NCBI GenBank assembly: GCA_004321905.1
Contig: SCQF01000048.1
Coordinates: forward strand, 27,344 to 91,343
Reading direction: 5' to 3'
Source of the DNA: Verrucomicrobiota bacterium
GTDB taxonomy: Bacteria > Verrucomicrobiota > Kiritimatiellia > CAIQIC01
DNA length: 64,000 nt
The translations under genes and the position numbers were made by a program. How positions within the stretch are numbered: the stretch's first letter is position 1; every line of letters starts with the position of its first letter. Shown in pieces: positions 8,229 through 16,805 of the stretch. The notes beneath the pieces were generated by a model. It was not told the origin of the DNA. It was given only the letters and a program-made list of their open reading frames with translations, and searched no databases.

Positions 8229-9404
8229 TCAATCCGTCACCATGTGCGTGTGCAACTCTTTCAGTTCCAGCAAGCATTCTTCCATCAGCTTGAAATCAAC
8301 GGCATGCAACTCGGCACAGCACCCCACCCCCCGCGGCATCGTCAACGTAAGCTCACCACCGAGGTGTTCACGGAATTCTTCCAACCCTTGGAAAATGGCC
8401 CGCTGCCCTACACGTGTACGCCGCGCCAATGGGGGATACCAGACCGCTAATCCAGCTTGCTGCAACCCCTTCACCAGTGCAGAAAAATCCTCGGCGGCTA
8501 TCCAGCCGAGGCGGACGGCATAGGCGGCATCGAGCGCGATGCCCGCCGCAACGGCCTGCCCATGACCGATGCGATATTTCGACAAAACCTCCAGCCGGTG
8601 GGCTGACCAATGCCCAAAATCCAGCGGGCGCGCCCGCCCCATCTCAAACGGATCACCGCTGCGGCGAATATGATCCAGATGCAACTGGGCACAGCGTTGA
8701 ATCATCCGGGCCATGGCCTGCGGGTCTCGTCGCCGCAGTGTGCTGGCCTGTCGGCACAACCAACGAAAAAATTTGGCATCCTTAATCAAGGCCACCTTGA
8801 ACGCCTCGGCCACCCCGCCACGCCAGTCGTCATCGCGCAGGGCCCCAAGCAGATCAAAATCATTCACGACGGCAAACGGCGGCGCAAAGGTTCCAACCAG
8901 ATTCTTGGCCGTACCGAAATTGACCGCCGTCTTCACGCCCACGCCGGAATCGCATTGCGCGAGCACGGTGGTCGGCACACGCACCACGCGCAACCCGCGA
9001 TGCACCAGCGACGCCGCGAAACCGACCAAATCCTGCACGGCCCCACCACCGATGACGACTACCGCCGCATGACGATCAAGACGCCGTTCCAATAAGCCGC
9101 GCACAATTCGTAACGCGTGGGTGAAGGAATTCTTGGCGGCTTCGCCACCCGGCACGAGCTGTGGTGGCGCGACGAGCGCCAAGCGATGCCGATAATGGAT
9201 AAAATACTTCGTGATCCGATCCGACAAACCGGGGCGCGCTTGCGCCAGACCTGCATCCACAAAAACCATGGCGCGGCGACTTTCCGGTTCTTTGAGCCGA
9301 TCCAAGGCCCACCCCAACGACAAATTTTTGGGGTTCAACGCATCGCGCGTGAAAATCACCGGAAACTCAAAACCCACCGCGATTTTCTGGTTAATAATTT
9401 TCAT
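8229..9404 (-). CDS. eboD: EboD-like 3-dehydroquinate synthase homologue
   Basis: 391-residue member of the dehydroquinate synthase superfamily. An NAD-binding Gly-rich segment (VVIGGGAVQDLVGFAA, about 115) and the three metal ligands of the family are present: Glu in GGVAEAFKVALI, His in DFGHWSAHRLE and His in GHGQAVAAGI. In the ebo setting it probably makes a cyclic polyol from a sugar phosphate rather than feeding the shikimate pathway. Three bases separate it from eboE. A partial palindrome lies in the coding sequence near the C terminus and reads as IFQGLEEF, in frame and outside the active site. Confidence 0.87.
   Translation of the reverse strand: MKIINQKIAVGFEFPVIFTRDALNPKNLSLGWALDRLKEPESRRAMVFVDAGLAQARPGLSDRITKYFIHYRHRLALVAPPQLVPGGEAAKNSFTHALRIVRGLLERRLDRHAAVVVIGGGAVQDLVGFAASLVHRGLRVVRVPTTVLAQCDSGVGVKTAVNFGTAKNLVGTFAPPFAVVNDFDLLGALRDDDWRGGVAEAFKVALIKDAKFFRWLCRQASTLRRRDPQAMARMIQRCAQLHLDHIRRSGDPFEMGRARPLDFGHWSAHRLEVLSKYRIGHGQAVAAGIALDAAYAVRLGWIAAEDFSALVKGLQQAGLAVWYPPLARRTRVGQRAIFQGLEEFREHLGGELTLTMPRGVGCCAELHAVDFKLMEECLLELKELHTHMVTD
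8379..8393. repeat. Single intragenic palindrome in eboD
   Basis: TTCCAA-CCC-TTGGAA, six-base arms, translated in frame on the minus strand as FQGLEE. No partner is visible. Because the arms are short, a chance match cannot be excluded. Confidence 0.55.
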
Positions 9405-9437
9405 TATATGTTTCGGCGGCCCGTGGTCGCCGACTCT

Positions 9438-10694
9438 TTATACTGTGTTCAGCCTTATCTTCAACTGCTGCGCCAAGTCGAGCAACGCTGCCGGTTTTGA
9501 AAACGGCAGCGACGAGGCCCACGCCACTTCACGGCCCGCGCCGACGAGGCCATGCGTGCCGCGAATACGCGCGGCATCCTGACTGATCCCGCCAAGGCGG
9601 GACCAGCCCCAGAAAAGCTCGCACGGATCATAGCCCGGTTTGTTGTGAATATCCACGTGCCCGGCATAGTCCGGCGCTTCGCGTTTGCTCTCCCACCACG
9701 GATAGGCGAACCAGCGCCCCGGCTTGGCCGTGACCAGACAATCAGCACCACGTTCAATGATTTCATCAACCCCATCAAGTTTTTCGAGCACCGTACGCAC
9801 CGCCGCGCGACGAGCGCCATCGAGCACGATGACGTGTGCACCCTGATGGTCACACACCGCGAACGCCACGCTCGTAAACAAGTCGTGATAAGTCCGTCCG
9901 CCAACCTGCCGGACTTGAAGTAAATTCGCAGCACGCAGCACACGATTGGGGAAGATCGGTGCCCCGGTAACTGCTTCGATCGCGTAATCACCGAAAATCA
10001 CGACGTCATAGCCGGTGGCAGCGGCAGTTTTCCAAAGCTTGGAAAAGTGAACATAGCTTTTTTCCAAGGCTTGGAAAGCCTGCGAACTTTCCGGGCCGTA
10101 GCGCTGCAAATCGTAGTCGAGATGCGGCAAATAGGTCAGCAGCAAGTCCGGCGCAAGGTCGGGCGCGGCCATCACCGCGCAGGTCGCGTCTGTGATCCAG
10201 TCCGACGCTTTGTGCGAGGCGAGCGGCCCCCAGTAGTGCATCAAATTGAATGGCCGACCGACTGCGGCAACGAGGCGCGAATAGAGGTCGTGCGGTTGTG
10301 AGTAGCAGTCTTGAATCATGCCGCCGTGATGTTTATGGATTGGTTTGGGCGAGAGCAGCAAATCGGCCTGCTCGCCGAGACTTTGCTGCCAAAACATCAG
10401 GCCGACTTTTTTGCCGCGTGCGCGAAATTGCTCCCAGATGCGCGGACCTCGCACCAACGCTGCGGATTGTTCCCAAAAGGAAACCTTGCGAAGGTCGCGC
10501 AGAAACAAGCCGTTAGATTCCGCACCGCAAGCGGCAGGCGACAGGCCGGTACGGAATGCGGCTTGCGCCGGACAGGTCACCGCCGGGAAAACGGATTCCA
10601 AGGGTTGGAAAACCAGCGGCGCGGGTGGCGGCTGACGTTGCACCAACCGCCAGCCGAGTGCGGCGGCATTCACGATTAAAAGTTTTTGCGTCAT
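9438..10694 (-). CDS. eboF: EboF-like alkaline phosphatase/nucleotide pyrophosphatase-fold protein
   Basis: 418 residues of the phosphodiesterase/nucleotide pyrophosphatase superfamily. The nucleophile segment FPAVTCPAQAAFRTG (near 35-50) matches the NPP T-loop, LTYLPHLDYDLQRYGP (near 190) supplies a metal-site Asp, VIFGDYAI follows, and HNKPGYDP near 350 fits a late metal ligand. Such enzymes hydrolyse phosphodiesters or phosphomonoesters; the natural substrate is unknown. It lies between eboC (13-base gap) and eboD (33-base gap). Two palindromes in the middle are translated as FQALEKSYVHFSKLWK, and a third near the N terminus reads FQPLES, so this gene has absorbed repeat DNA without losing its frame. 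Confidence 0.82.
   Translation of the reverse strand: MTQKLLIVNAAALGWRLVQRQPPPAPLVFQPLESVFPAVTCPAQAAFRTGLSPAACGAESNGLFLRDLRKVSFWEQSAALVRGPRIWEQFRARGKKVGLMFWQQSLGEQADLLLSPKPIHKHHGGMIQDCYSQPHDLYSRLVAAVGRPFNLMHYWGPLASHKASDWITDATCAVMAAPDLAPDLLLTYLPHLDYDLQRYGPESSQAFQALEKSYVHFSKLWKTAAATGYDVVIFGDYAIEAVTGAPIFPNRVLRAANLLQVRQVGGRTYHDLFTSVAFAVCDHQGAHVIVLDGARRAAVRTVLEKLDGVDEIIERGADCLVTAKPGRWFAYPWWESKREAPDYAGHVDIHNKPGYDPCELFWGWSRLGGISQDAARIRGTHGLVGAGREVAWASSLPFSKPAALLDLAQQLKIRLNTV
10028..10077. repeat. Palindrome pair inside eboF, centres 32 bp apart
   Basis: TTTTCCAAAGCTTGGAAAA and TTTCCAAGGCTTGGAAA. Read in frame as FQALEK and FSKLWK, placed between the metal-site segment and the GDYAI segment of the phosphodiesterase. 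Confidence 0.9.
10596..10610. repeat. Single intragenic palindrome near the eboF start
   Basis: TTCCAA-GGG-TTGGAA, translated as FQPLE shortly before the nucleophile motif. Unpaired. Confidence 0.6.
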
Positions 10695-10707
10695 TTCGCG
10701 AAAATTT

Positions 10708-11466
10708 CTAACTCATGTAAAACCGCCTGGCCAACCTACCGCTGACGGGCCAGAGCGCCAGCAAGCCGGCGGCGGCGAGCCAACCGGCCCAACCGGCATT
10801 GGCGATCAGACAAAACAACGCTTGCAGAGGCAGCAAGCCGCGTAACAGCGCGCCGATCAAACCGGCGCGACCGGTTTCCACTTCGCGCCGTGCGAGTGTG
10901 GTGACACCCGCGACATAAAGCATCAGCACCAACGCGGCCGCCAACGCCCACCGCAGACCGCCCGGCGGCAACTGTTGTCCCGCAAACACACTGGCAGAAG
11001 CGGCCACGCCGAGCAAAAGGTTCAGTCCGCGACACAAGCCCATCGTGAGTGGGCCGATCACCGGCGCGGGCTTGAGCATGCTGTTATAGAGCGCGCTGAT
11101 GAGGAACAGTAGGATACCCACGCCCATCGCCGGGCGGCCTGCCAGCCAAGCCAAAACCAAAGCAGCCGCAAGCAACAGCACAGCCGCGTTCACGGCGGCG
11201 ATGGGCGTGATGCGTTTGGCGGGCAACGGGCGAGTCGGGCGTTCCCTGAAATCGGTTTTAAAATCCAAAATATCATTGGTCACCAAACCAAAAGCATAGC
11301 AGCAGAGGCTCGCCGCTAACGCCGCGAGCAAGGCGGGATGCCACTGCGCACCGGCCACCAACAACCAGCCGGCGAGCACATCGCCCGGAACCGTCAATAG
11401 ATTGGGCACGCGCAGCAGCTCCAACCAAGCCGGTAGAGATTCGGTCGTTTCAGCACGCATCGTCAT
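10708..11466 (-). CDS. eboC: EboC-like UbiA prenyltransferase
   Basis: 252-residue polytopic membrane protein of the UbiA family, about seven or eight hydrophobic helices. The first Asp-rich motif, NDILDFKTDFRERPTRPLP near residue 64, is well formed (NDxxDxxxD). The second Asp-rich motif is not evident, as seen in several UbiA-like proteins. It should move a prenyl group or act on a prenyl-diphosphate-derived substrate at the inner membrane. It is the first gene of the four-gene ebo set, 13 bases ahead of eboF, and divergent from the Nfn pair. The usual partners eboA and eboB are not upstream, where the plus-strand nfn genes begin. Confidence 0.85.
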   Translation of the reverse strand: MTMRAETTESLPAWLELLRVPNLLTVPGDVLAGWLLVAGAQWHPALLAALAASLCCYAFGLVTNDILDFKTDFRERPTRPLPAKRITPIAAVNAAVLLLAAALVLAWLAGRPAMGVGILLFLISALYNSMLKPAPVIGPLTMGLCRGLNLLLGVAASASVFAGQQLPPGGLRWALAAALVLMLYVAGVTTLARREVETGRAGLIGALLRGLLPLQALFCLIANAGWAGWLAAAGLLALWPVSGRLARRFYMS

Positions 11467-11579
11467 GGCGGGCGACTATAGACCGCCCCACCCCGCCGAG
11501 CAACTTGGAATAGACCGCGCGGGGGTTTCCGGTATAATTTGCCCGCCTAAACTAAAGGATGAGCCTACGCAGGAAAACC

Positions 11580-12440
11580 ATGAATAAAATCATCAAGAAG
11601 ACGCAACTTTCAAGCGACGTTTTTCAACTGCGCGTGGCCGCCCCGCTGATTGCCGAAGAGCGGAAGCCGGGACAGTTCGTCATCTTGCAGCTCGACAACG
11701 AATTCGGCGAACGCATCCCGCTGACCATCGCTGACGCCGATCAAAAAGCAGGTTCCATCACGTTGATTTTCCAAGTCGTCGGCAAAACGACGCGGCGCCT
11801 TGCCGCGCTCAAGGAAGGCGAAAACATCGTGAGCATCCTCGGCCCGCTGGGGCAACCGACGCATATCGAAAAAGTCGGCACCGTGGTTTGTGTCGGCGGC
11901 GGTATCGGCGTCGCGCCGCTGCATCCGATTGCGCAAGGCATGAAGCAGGCCGGTAATCGCGTCATCATCATTATGGGTGCCCGCACCAAAGACCTCATCA
12001 TTCTTGAAAAGGAGATGCGTGTCATCGCTGATGAACTGATCCTTTGCACCGATGATGGCTCGGCTGGCCGCAAATGCCTCGTCACCGAACCGCTCAAGGA
12101 ACTTTGCCAGCGCGAACCGAAGCCGAACCTCGCCGTCGCCATCGGCCCGCCGATCATGATGAAGTTCTGCGCCGCGACCACGCGCCCGTTCGCGGTGCCC
12201 ACGGTCGTCTCGCTCAACACAATCATGGTAGATGGCACCGGGATGTGCGGCGGCTGCCGTGTTACGGTGGGCGATAAGACGAGGTTCGTCTGCGTGGATG
12301 GCCCGGAGTTCGACGGCCATCTTGTGGATTTCGACAATATGATGCAGCGCTTGAGCGCCTATAAGGATTTGGAAAAAGATGCCCATCACAAATGCCGGAT
12401 GGAAATGGAAATCAAAAAATTGAAGGCCACCACACCATGA
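11580..12440 (+). CDS. NfnA/SudB-like FAD/NAD-binding subunit
   Basis: 286-residue flavoprotein of the dihydroorotate-dehydrogenase electron-transfer type. FAD-binding ERIPLTIADAD near 45, a pyridine-nucleotide site CVGGGIGVAPLHPIA near 105, and a C-terminal [2Fe-2S] loop with GTGMCGGCRVTV plus RFVCVDGPEF. In NADH-dependent ferredoxin:NADP+ oxidoreductase this is the small subunit, linking NAD(H), reduced ferredoxin and NADP(H) by electron bifurcation. The start MNKIIKKTQL has AGGA six bases upstream and is preferred over the longer ORF. TATAAT about 45 bases upstream could be a -10 box, but no -35 at proper spacing is obvious. Its stop overlaps the next start as ATGA. Confidence 0.9.
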   Translation: MNKIIKKTQLSSDVFQLRVAAPLIAEERKPGQFVILQLDNEFGERIPLTIADADQKAGSITLIFQVVGKTTRRLAALKEGENIVSILGPLGQPTHIEKVGTVVCVGGGIGVAPLHPIAQGMKQAGNRVIIIMGARTKDLIILEKEMRVIADELILCTDDGSAGRKCLVTEPLKELCQREPKPNLAVAIGPPIMMKFCAATTRPFAVPTVVSLNTIMVDGTGMCGGCRVTVGDKTRFVCVDGPEFDGHLVDFDNMMQRLSAYKDLEKDAHHKCRMEMEIKKLKATTP

Positions 12441-13951
12441 GTCACCCCACCCCGGAAGAACTGAACGCCAAGGCGCACGCCGCGCTCGCCCAACTTGAAC
12501 CGCGCATCACGCAGCTCAAGCCCAAGGATCGGCTCGCGATTCCGGTACAGGAGATGCCGGCGCAAGACCCGCACGTGCGGCGGCACAATATTCAGGAAGT
12601 GGCCGTCGGTTATACCGCCGAACAGGCGCGCGCCGAAGCGCTCCGCTGCCTCCAATGTAAAAACGCGCCGTGCATCGCCGGCTGCCCCGTACGCATCAAC
12701 ATCCCGGCCTTCATCCAAGCCATCGTGGATGGCGACTACCAAAAGAGCGTGGACATCATCAAAGAAGCCAGCTTGCTCCCCGCCGTCTGCGGTCGCGTCT
12801 GCCCGCAGGAAGAGCAGTGCCAGAAACCTTGTACTGTCGGCAAGGCGTTGAAAGATTGTAACCAATCGGTCTCCATCGGGCGGCTGGAGCGTTTCGTGTC
12901 CGACTGGGAACGCGAACAGGGCAAGATCAAGATTCCGACCGTCAAACTGGAGACCGGCAAGAAGGTGGCCATCATCGGCTGCGGCCCGGCGGGCATCACC
13001 GTCGCCGCCGACGTCCGCCGCGAAGGCCACGCCGTGACGATCTTCGAGGCTTTCCATCGTCCGGGCGGCGTAATGCTCTATGGCATCCCTGAATTCCGCC
13101 TGCCGAAGGTCATCGTACAGCAGGAAGTGGCGACGCTGGAAAAGATGGGCGTCAAAATTCAAACCAACTTTGCCGTGGGCCGCACCCGCAAGCTGCTCGA
13201 CCTGATCAAAAAGGACGGCTACGACGCCATCTTCGTCGGTGTCGGTGCAGGCCTGCCGAAATTCATGAACATCCCCGGCGAAAACCTCGTCGGCGTGTTC
13301 TCTGCCAACGAATATCTGACGCGCGCCAACTTGATGCGCGCCTATGATTTCGAGCGCGCCGATACCCCGATCTTCCGTTCCAATAAAGTCGCCGTACTCG
13401 GCGGCGGCAACGTGGCGATGGACGCCACCCGCATGGCCATCCGGCTCGGCGCGCAGGAAGTCCACCTCGTCTATCGCCGCACCGAAGTCGAGATGCCGGC
13501 GCGTATCGAAGAGGTCGCCCACGCCAAGGAAGAAGGCGCGATTTTCCACCTGCTCCAAAACGCCAAGCGCATCATCGGCGACGACAAAGGTCGCGTGACC
13601 GGTATGGAATGCCTGCGTTACGAACTCGGCGAGCCCGACGCCTCCGGTCGCCGCCGCCCCGTGGAAGTCAAAGGCAGCGAATTCATCATGGACGTGGATA
13701 CCGTCATCGTCGCCATCGGCAACGACTCCAACCCTCTGATCCGCCAGACCACGCCCGGTCTCGAACACAACAAATGGGGCAACATCATCACCGACGACGC
13801 GCAGAAGACCTCGCTCGACGCCGTCTATGCCGGCGGCGATATCGTCCTCGGCGCTGCCACGGTGATTTTGGCTATGGGCCAAGGCCGCACCGCCGCCGCC
13901 GCGATCAATAAGTTGCTCGCCGAAAAAATGACGCAGCCCGCCGGAAGGTAG
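12437..13951 (+). CDS. NfnB/GltA-like NADPH oxidoreductase (glutamate synthase small-subunit type)
   Basis: 504 residues. N-terminal Fe-S domain with CLQCKNAPCIAGCPV and CGRVCPQEEQCQKPC (two [4Fe-4S] clusters), then FAD-binding VAIIGCGPAGITVAAD near 177 and NADPH-binding VAVLGGGNVAMDATRMA near 317, ending with the second FAD motif YAGGDIVLGAATV. This is the large subunit of an NfnAB-type complex, or of a homotetrameric NADPH glutamate synthase. The adjacent, translationally coupled NfnA-like gene favours NfnAB or SudAB, and hence energy metabolism with ferredoxin. The start MSHPTPEELN lies in the ATGA overlap. Confidence 0.92.
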   Translation: MSHPTPEELNAKAHAALAQLEPRITQLKPKDRLAIPVQEMPAQDPHVRRHNIQEVAVGYTAEQARAEALRCLQCKNAPCIAGCPVRINIPAFIQAIVDGDYQKSVDIIKEASLLPAVCGRVCPQEEQCQKPCTVGKALKDCNQSVSIGRLERFVSDWEREQGKIKIPTVKLETGKKVAIIGCGPAGITVAADVRREGHAVTIFEAFHRPGGVMLYGIPEFRLPKVIVQQEVATLEKMGVKIQTNFAVGRTRKLLDLIKKDGYDAIFVGVGAGLPKFMNIPGENLVGVFSANEYLTRANLMRAYDFERADTPIFRSNKVAVLGGGNVAMDATRMAIRLGAQEVHLVYRRTEVEMPARIEEVAHAKEEGAIFHLLQNAKRIIGDDKGRVTGMECLRYELGEPDASGRRRPVEVKGSEFIMDVDTVIVAIGNDSNPLIRQTTPGLEHNKWGNIITDDAQKTSLDAVYAGGDIVLGAATVILAMGQGRTAAAAINKLLAEKMTQPAGR

Positions 13952-14033
13952 GGCGCGTACGCCGTGCGCGCCGCAAGAACGAATCCAACGTGTGGGATGA
14001 TTTCGCGGACGGCGATGGCGCGCCGTCCCTACC
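13948..14033. repeat. Inverted repeat of the GGTAGGGCG type
   Basis: GTAGGGCGCGTACGCCGTG near the nfnB stop faces GCGCGCCGTCCCTACC near the end of the convergent NTF2-like gene. The outer GGTAGGG ends are inverted and the inside is GC-rich. It spans the whole gap between the convergent genes and could also act as a two-way stop signal. Confidence 0.6.
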
Positions 14034-14496
14034 TCGCGGCAGTCACGGCTTTTTGGTAGCGCTCCAGCAACGCCGGGTCTTCGATGGAGCCGTGGTGATG
14101 GATTTGCTTCCAGCCCGTCGGCGTCTTGCGGAATATCCGGCTGGTACGGATCGCCAGCGGGATCACCTCGCCCCCTTTGGCGAAGCGCCCGCGTTCACGA
14201 CCGACGACATAGAACACCTCGCCGTGTTCGTGGAGTGTGTAGTCGAAAAACTCCACATAGACCTGCGCCGGCCCACCGAAGATGCGGCAATAGACCGCGC
14301 TGATTTCTTCCCAGCCGCGTTTGATGCCGCCCAAGGGATTATCCATCGCCACGTCGGGCGTGTTTTCCCAGTTCAGTTCCATCTCCGCCAAATCGCGCGT
14401 ATTGAAGGCGTGATAGAACTGCACCAGCGCCGCCAGCGCCGACTGCGGGTCGTCCGGCTTTTCCTGTCCGGTGATCGGAGTTTGTATGGGTTGCAT
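14029..14496 (-). CDS. NTF2-like (SnoaL/DUF4440-type) protein
   Basis: 155 residues from the internal start MQPIQTPITG; the longer ORF upstream runs through palindromes and repeat DNA. The pattern ALAALVQFYHAFNTRDLAEME, NPLGGIKRGWEEI, RTSRIFRKTPTGWKQIHHHGS is typical of small alpha+beta barrel proteins of the NTF2 superfamily with the conserved W-K-x-x-HxHxS ending. Such proteins bind small ligands or act as minor isomerases or hydrolases; the specific role is unknown. It stands alone, convergent with nfnB. No clear ribosome site was seen. Confidence 0.75.
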   Translation of the reverse strand: MQPIQTPITGQEKPDDPQSALAALVQFYHAFNTRDLAEMELNWENTPDVAMDNPLGGIKRGWEEISAVYCRIFGGPAQVYVEFFDYTLHEHGEVFYVVGRERGRFAKGGEVIPLAIRTSRIFRKTPTGWKQIHHHGSIEDPALLERYQKAVTAAR

Positions 14497-14640
14497 AAGT
14501 GGTGGCCGCATTGTGCAAACCGGCAGGTGCGAAGCAAGGTCAAAAGCGGGAGGAACGTCCGTCTTGTTTTGGTGGCCGTCGGCCGCTGGACGGCGGAAAT
14601 CTTGCCCGCGCCCGGAGGTCACAGGCCACCTTGTGTCTGT

Positions 14641-14689
14641 TTTTCCCAAAGCTTGGAAAAACCGGCGCGTAAATTTCCAAGCCGTGGAA
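14641..14689. repeat. Palindrome pair, centres about 32 bp apart
   Basis: TTTTCCCAAAGCTTGGAAAA and a degraded second copy TTTCCAAGCCGTGGAA. Located in the divergent gap upstream of the E1alpha gene. Confidence 0.75.
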
Positions 14690-14692
14690 TCA

Positions 14693-14764
14693 GTAGGGGC
14701 GCAGTCTTGCTGCGCCCGGTTGTGCCTATGCAAAACATCGGTCGCAGCAAGACTGCGCCCCTAC
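14693..14764. repeat. Inverted repeat GTAGGGGCGCAGTCTTGC..
   Basis: A 25-base arm starting GTAGGGGCGCAGTCTTGC is repeated in reverse (24 bases, one or two mismatches) after a 23-base loop, giving a long potential hairpin. The same 25-mer occurs again, identical, after the E2 gene at the other end of this operon. Confidence 0.85.
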
Positions 14765-14848
14765 GCGATCAACAGACAGCACAAGAAGGTTTTCGCAACG
14801 ACGAAGATTGCCAAGCGCGGCGCGCTGGAATAAACTCGCGGCGACGGC

Positions 14849-15826
14849 ATGAATCGCAAAGCTGACATCTCCAAGGACGCGGCGCTGGCCATGTTGCGCT
14901 GTATGCTGCTGGCGCGCCGGATCGAGGAACGCATGGTCCGGCTCTATCATCAGGGTCAGATTTTTGGCGGCGTCTATACCGGCATCGGGCAGGAGGCGAT
15001 TGGCACGGCGACAACGAGCGCGGCCGGGCCAGATGATCTCTTCGCGCCGTGCATCCGCGACATGACGGTGCACGTGGGCCGCGGCACCACCGCCCTCACC
15101 ATTTTCCGCCAGTTTCTCGGACGCGTCACCGGCCCGACGCGCGGACGCGATGGCAACGTGCATTATGGGGAAATAGAGCGTGGCGTCTTTTCGATGATCT
15201 CGCACCTCGGCGCGATGCTGCCGGTGGTCACCGGCGGCGTGATGGCGCGGCGGCGGTTGGGCCGCGACACGATCGGCTTCGCGTATATCGGCGATGGCGG
15301 CACGAGCACGGGCGATTTCCACGAAGCGATCAACTTTGCGGCGGTGCTGGATGTGCCGGTGATCTTCGTGGTCGAAAACAATCAATTCGCCTATTCCACA
15401 CCGACGAGTTACCAATTCCGTTGCAAAAATCTGGTGGAGCGCGCGGCGGGTTACGGCATTGAGGGCTTCACCGCGGACGGCAACGACGCATGGGCCTTGC
15501 GCGAGTTGGTCAGCAAGCTGGCGGCGAAAATGCGACAGCAACCACGCCCGGTATTGCTGGTGTGCGAAACCTTGCGGATGCGCGGACATGGCGAGCACGA
15601 CGATGCCTCGTATATCCCGCGCGAGCTATTAGCGGCGTGGGCCAAACGTGATCCCATCGCGCTACTACGTGAACGCATCACGCAGGCGCAGTTCGCCACC
15701 GCCACGGAGCTGGCCGCGCTCGAACAAGCGGTACAGACCGAGGTGGATGAATCCTATCAGCAGGCTTTGAACGACCCGCTGCCGGATGCGGCGACACTCA
15801 CCGAGGGGGTTTATGCCGACGGCTGA
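14849..15826 (+). CDS. 2-oxoacid dehydrogenase E1 component, alpha subunit (pyruvate/acetoin type)
   Basis: 325 residues. Thiamine-diphosphate E1alpha: MLLARRIEERMVRLYHQGQI at the start, GRDGNVHYG near 110, and the ThDP/Mg motif GDGGTSTGDFHEAINFAA with downstream NN near 148-175, followed by phosphorylation-loop-like RMRGHGEHDD. Decarboxylates pyruvate or acetoin (the two families are not separable by eye) and passes the acyl or acetaldehyde unit to E2 lipoate. First gene of an E1alpha-E1beta-E2 operon; its end overlaps the E1beta start by 14 bases. No E3 dihydrolipoamide dehydrogenase gene follows. Confidence 0.92.
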   Translation: MNRKADISKDAALAMLRCMLLARRIEERMVRLYHQGQIFGGVYTGIGQEAIGTATTSAAGPDDLFAPCIRDMTVHVGRGTTALTIFRQFLGRVTGPTRGRDGNVHYGEIERGVFSMISHLGAMLPVVTGGVMARRRLGRDTIGFAYIGDGGTSTGDFHEAINFAAVLDVPVIFVVENNQFAYSTPTSYQFRCKNLVERAAGYGIEGFTADGNDAWALRELVSKLAAKMRQQPRPVLLVCETLRMRGHGEHDDASYIPRELLAAWAKRDPIALLRERITQAQFATATELAALEQAVQTEVDESYQQALNDPLPDAATLTEGVYADG

Positions 15827-16796
15827 AATCACTTTCCTTGAAGCGATCCGCCAAGCGTTGCAGCGGCTGTTGCGCGAGCGAAGCGAGGTTGTGCTCTACG
15901 GACAGGACATCGGCTCATTTGGCGGCGCCTTCAAGGTCACCGCCGGCCTGCAAAAGGAATTCGGCGCGGCGCGCGTCTTCGATACACCGATCAGCGAGTC
16001 GGCCATTTTGGGTTCCGCCATAGGCATGGCCACCCAAGGTTTGCGTCCGGTGGTTGAGATGCAGTTCGCCGATTTCATGATGACAGCGGTGCATCAACTC
16101 TTGAACAATGCCAGCACACTGCACTATCGCACCGGCATCGCCGCGCCCATGACGGTGCGCGCGCCGTGCGGTGGCGGGTTTGGCGGCGGGCCGTTCCACT
16201 CCGAAGAACTCGAAACCTTTTTTTGCCATATGCCCGGCATCAAAGTGGTCTACCCCGCCTTCCCCGCCGACGCCCGTGCGTTGCTGTATAGCGCGGTGAT
16301 GGATCCAAATCCCGTCGTCTATCTCGAAAACAAATATCTTTATCGTCATGTGAAGGAGTGGCTGCCGAACGACTGGATGCCCACGCCGCTGGGCGTGGCG
16401 CGCGTCTGCCGCCCCGGTACCGACGCGGTCGTGCTGACCTATGGCGCGATGGTGCACGAGGCGTTGCGCGCCGCCGAGCAACTTGCTGCCGAGGATGTCG
16501 GCGAGGTCATGGTGCTCGACTTGCGCACGCTCAAACCGCTCGACACCGATGCCATCGTCGCCGCCGTCGCCGCGACCAACCGCGTTTTGATCGTGCACGA
16601 AGGCTGGCATACGAGTGGGTTTGGCGCAGAACTTGCCGCGGTGGTCGCGGAACGCGCCTTCCACCTGCTGGATGCGCCGGTCGGGCGACTGACCGCACCG
16701 GACTGCCCCATCCCATTTGCGCCGGAGTTGGAAAAGGCTTACCGGCCTGACGCTGAAAAAATTCACAAGGCGCTGGTGGAACTGCTGGAGTATTGA
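15813..16796 (+). CDS. 2-oxoacid dehydrogenase E1 component, beta subunit
   Basis: 327 residues from MPTAEITFLEAIRQAL, with GAGGGGG just ahead of the start. Family marks: LYGQDIGSFGGAFKVTAGL, FDTPISESAILGSAIGMA, VEMQFADFMM, APCGGGFGGGPFHSEELE and the C-terminal transketolase domain with LDLRTLKPLDTDAIVAA and VHEGWHTSGFGAE. It pairs with the alpha subunit to form the heterotetrameric E1. Start overlaps the alpha gene; the E2 start follows after nine bases, consistent with one operon. Confidence 0.93.
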   Translation: MPTAEITFLEAIRQALQRLLRERSEVVLYGQDIGSFGGAFKVTAGLQKEFGAARVFDTPISESAILGSAIGMATQGLRPVVEMQFADFMMTAVHQLLNNASTLHYRTGIAAPMTVRAPCGGGFGGGPFHSEELETFFCHMPGIKVVYPAFPADARALLYSAVMDPNPVVYLENKYLYRHVKEWLPNDWMPTPLGVARVCRPGTDAVVLTYGAMVHEALRAAEQLAAEDVGEVMVLDLRTLKPLDTDAIVAAVAATNRVLIVHEGWHTSGFGAELAAVVAERAFHLLDAPVGRLTAPDCPIPFAPELEKAYRPDAEKIHKALVELLEY

Positions 16797-16805
16797 GGGA
16801 TTCGC

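Larger units (their letters stand above)
14497..14848. other. Non-coding gap packed with repeats
   Basis: About 350 bases between the NTF2-like gene and the E1alpha gene. It holds a palindrome pair and a 25-base inverted repeat (listed separately); I see no convincing gene in the rest. The promoter of the dehydrogenase operon should be here, but no clear -35/-10 pair stands out. Confidence 0.6.

Noticed and set aside
11504-11540. TTGGAA and TATAAT before the NfnA-like gene as a sigma-70 promoter
   Set aside because: The two boxes are only about 12 bases apart, too close for a normal promoter; only the -10-like box is worth keeping in mind.
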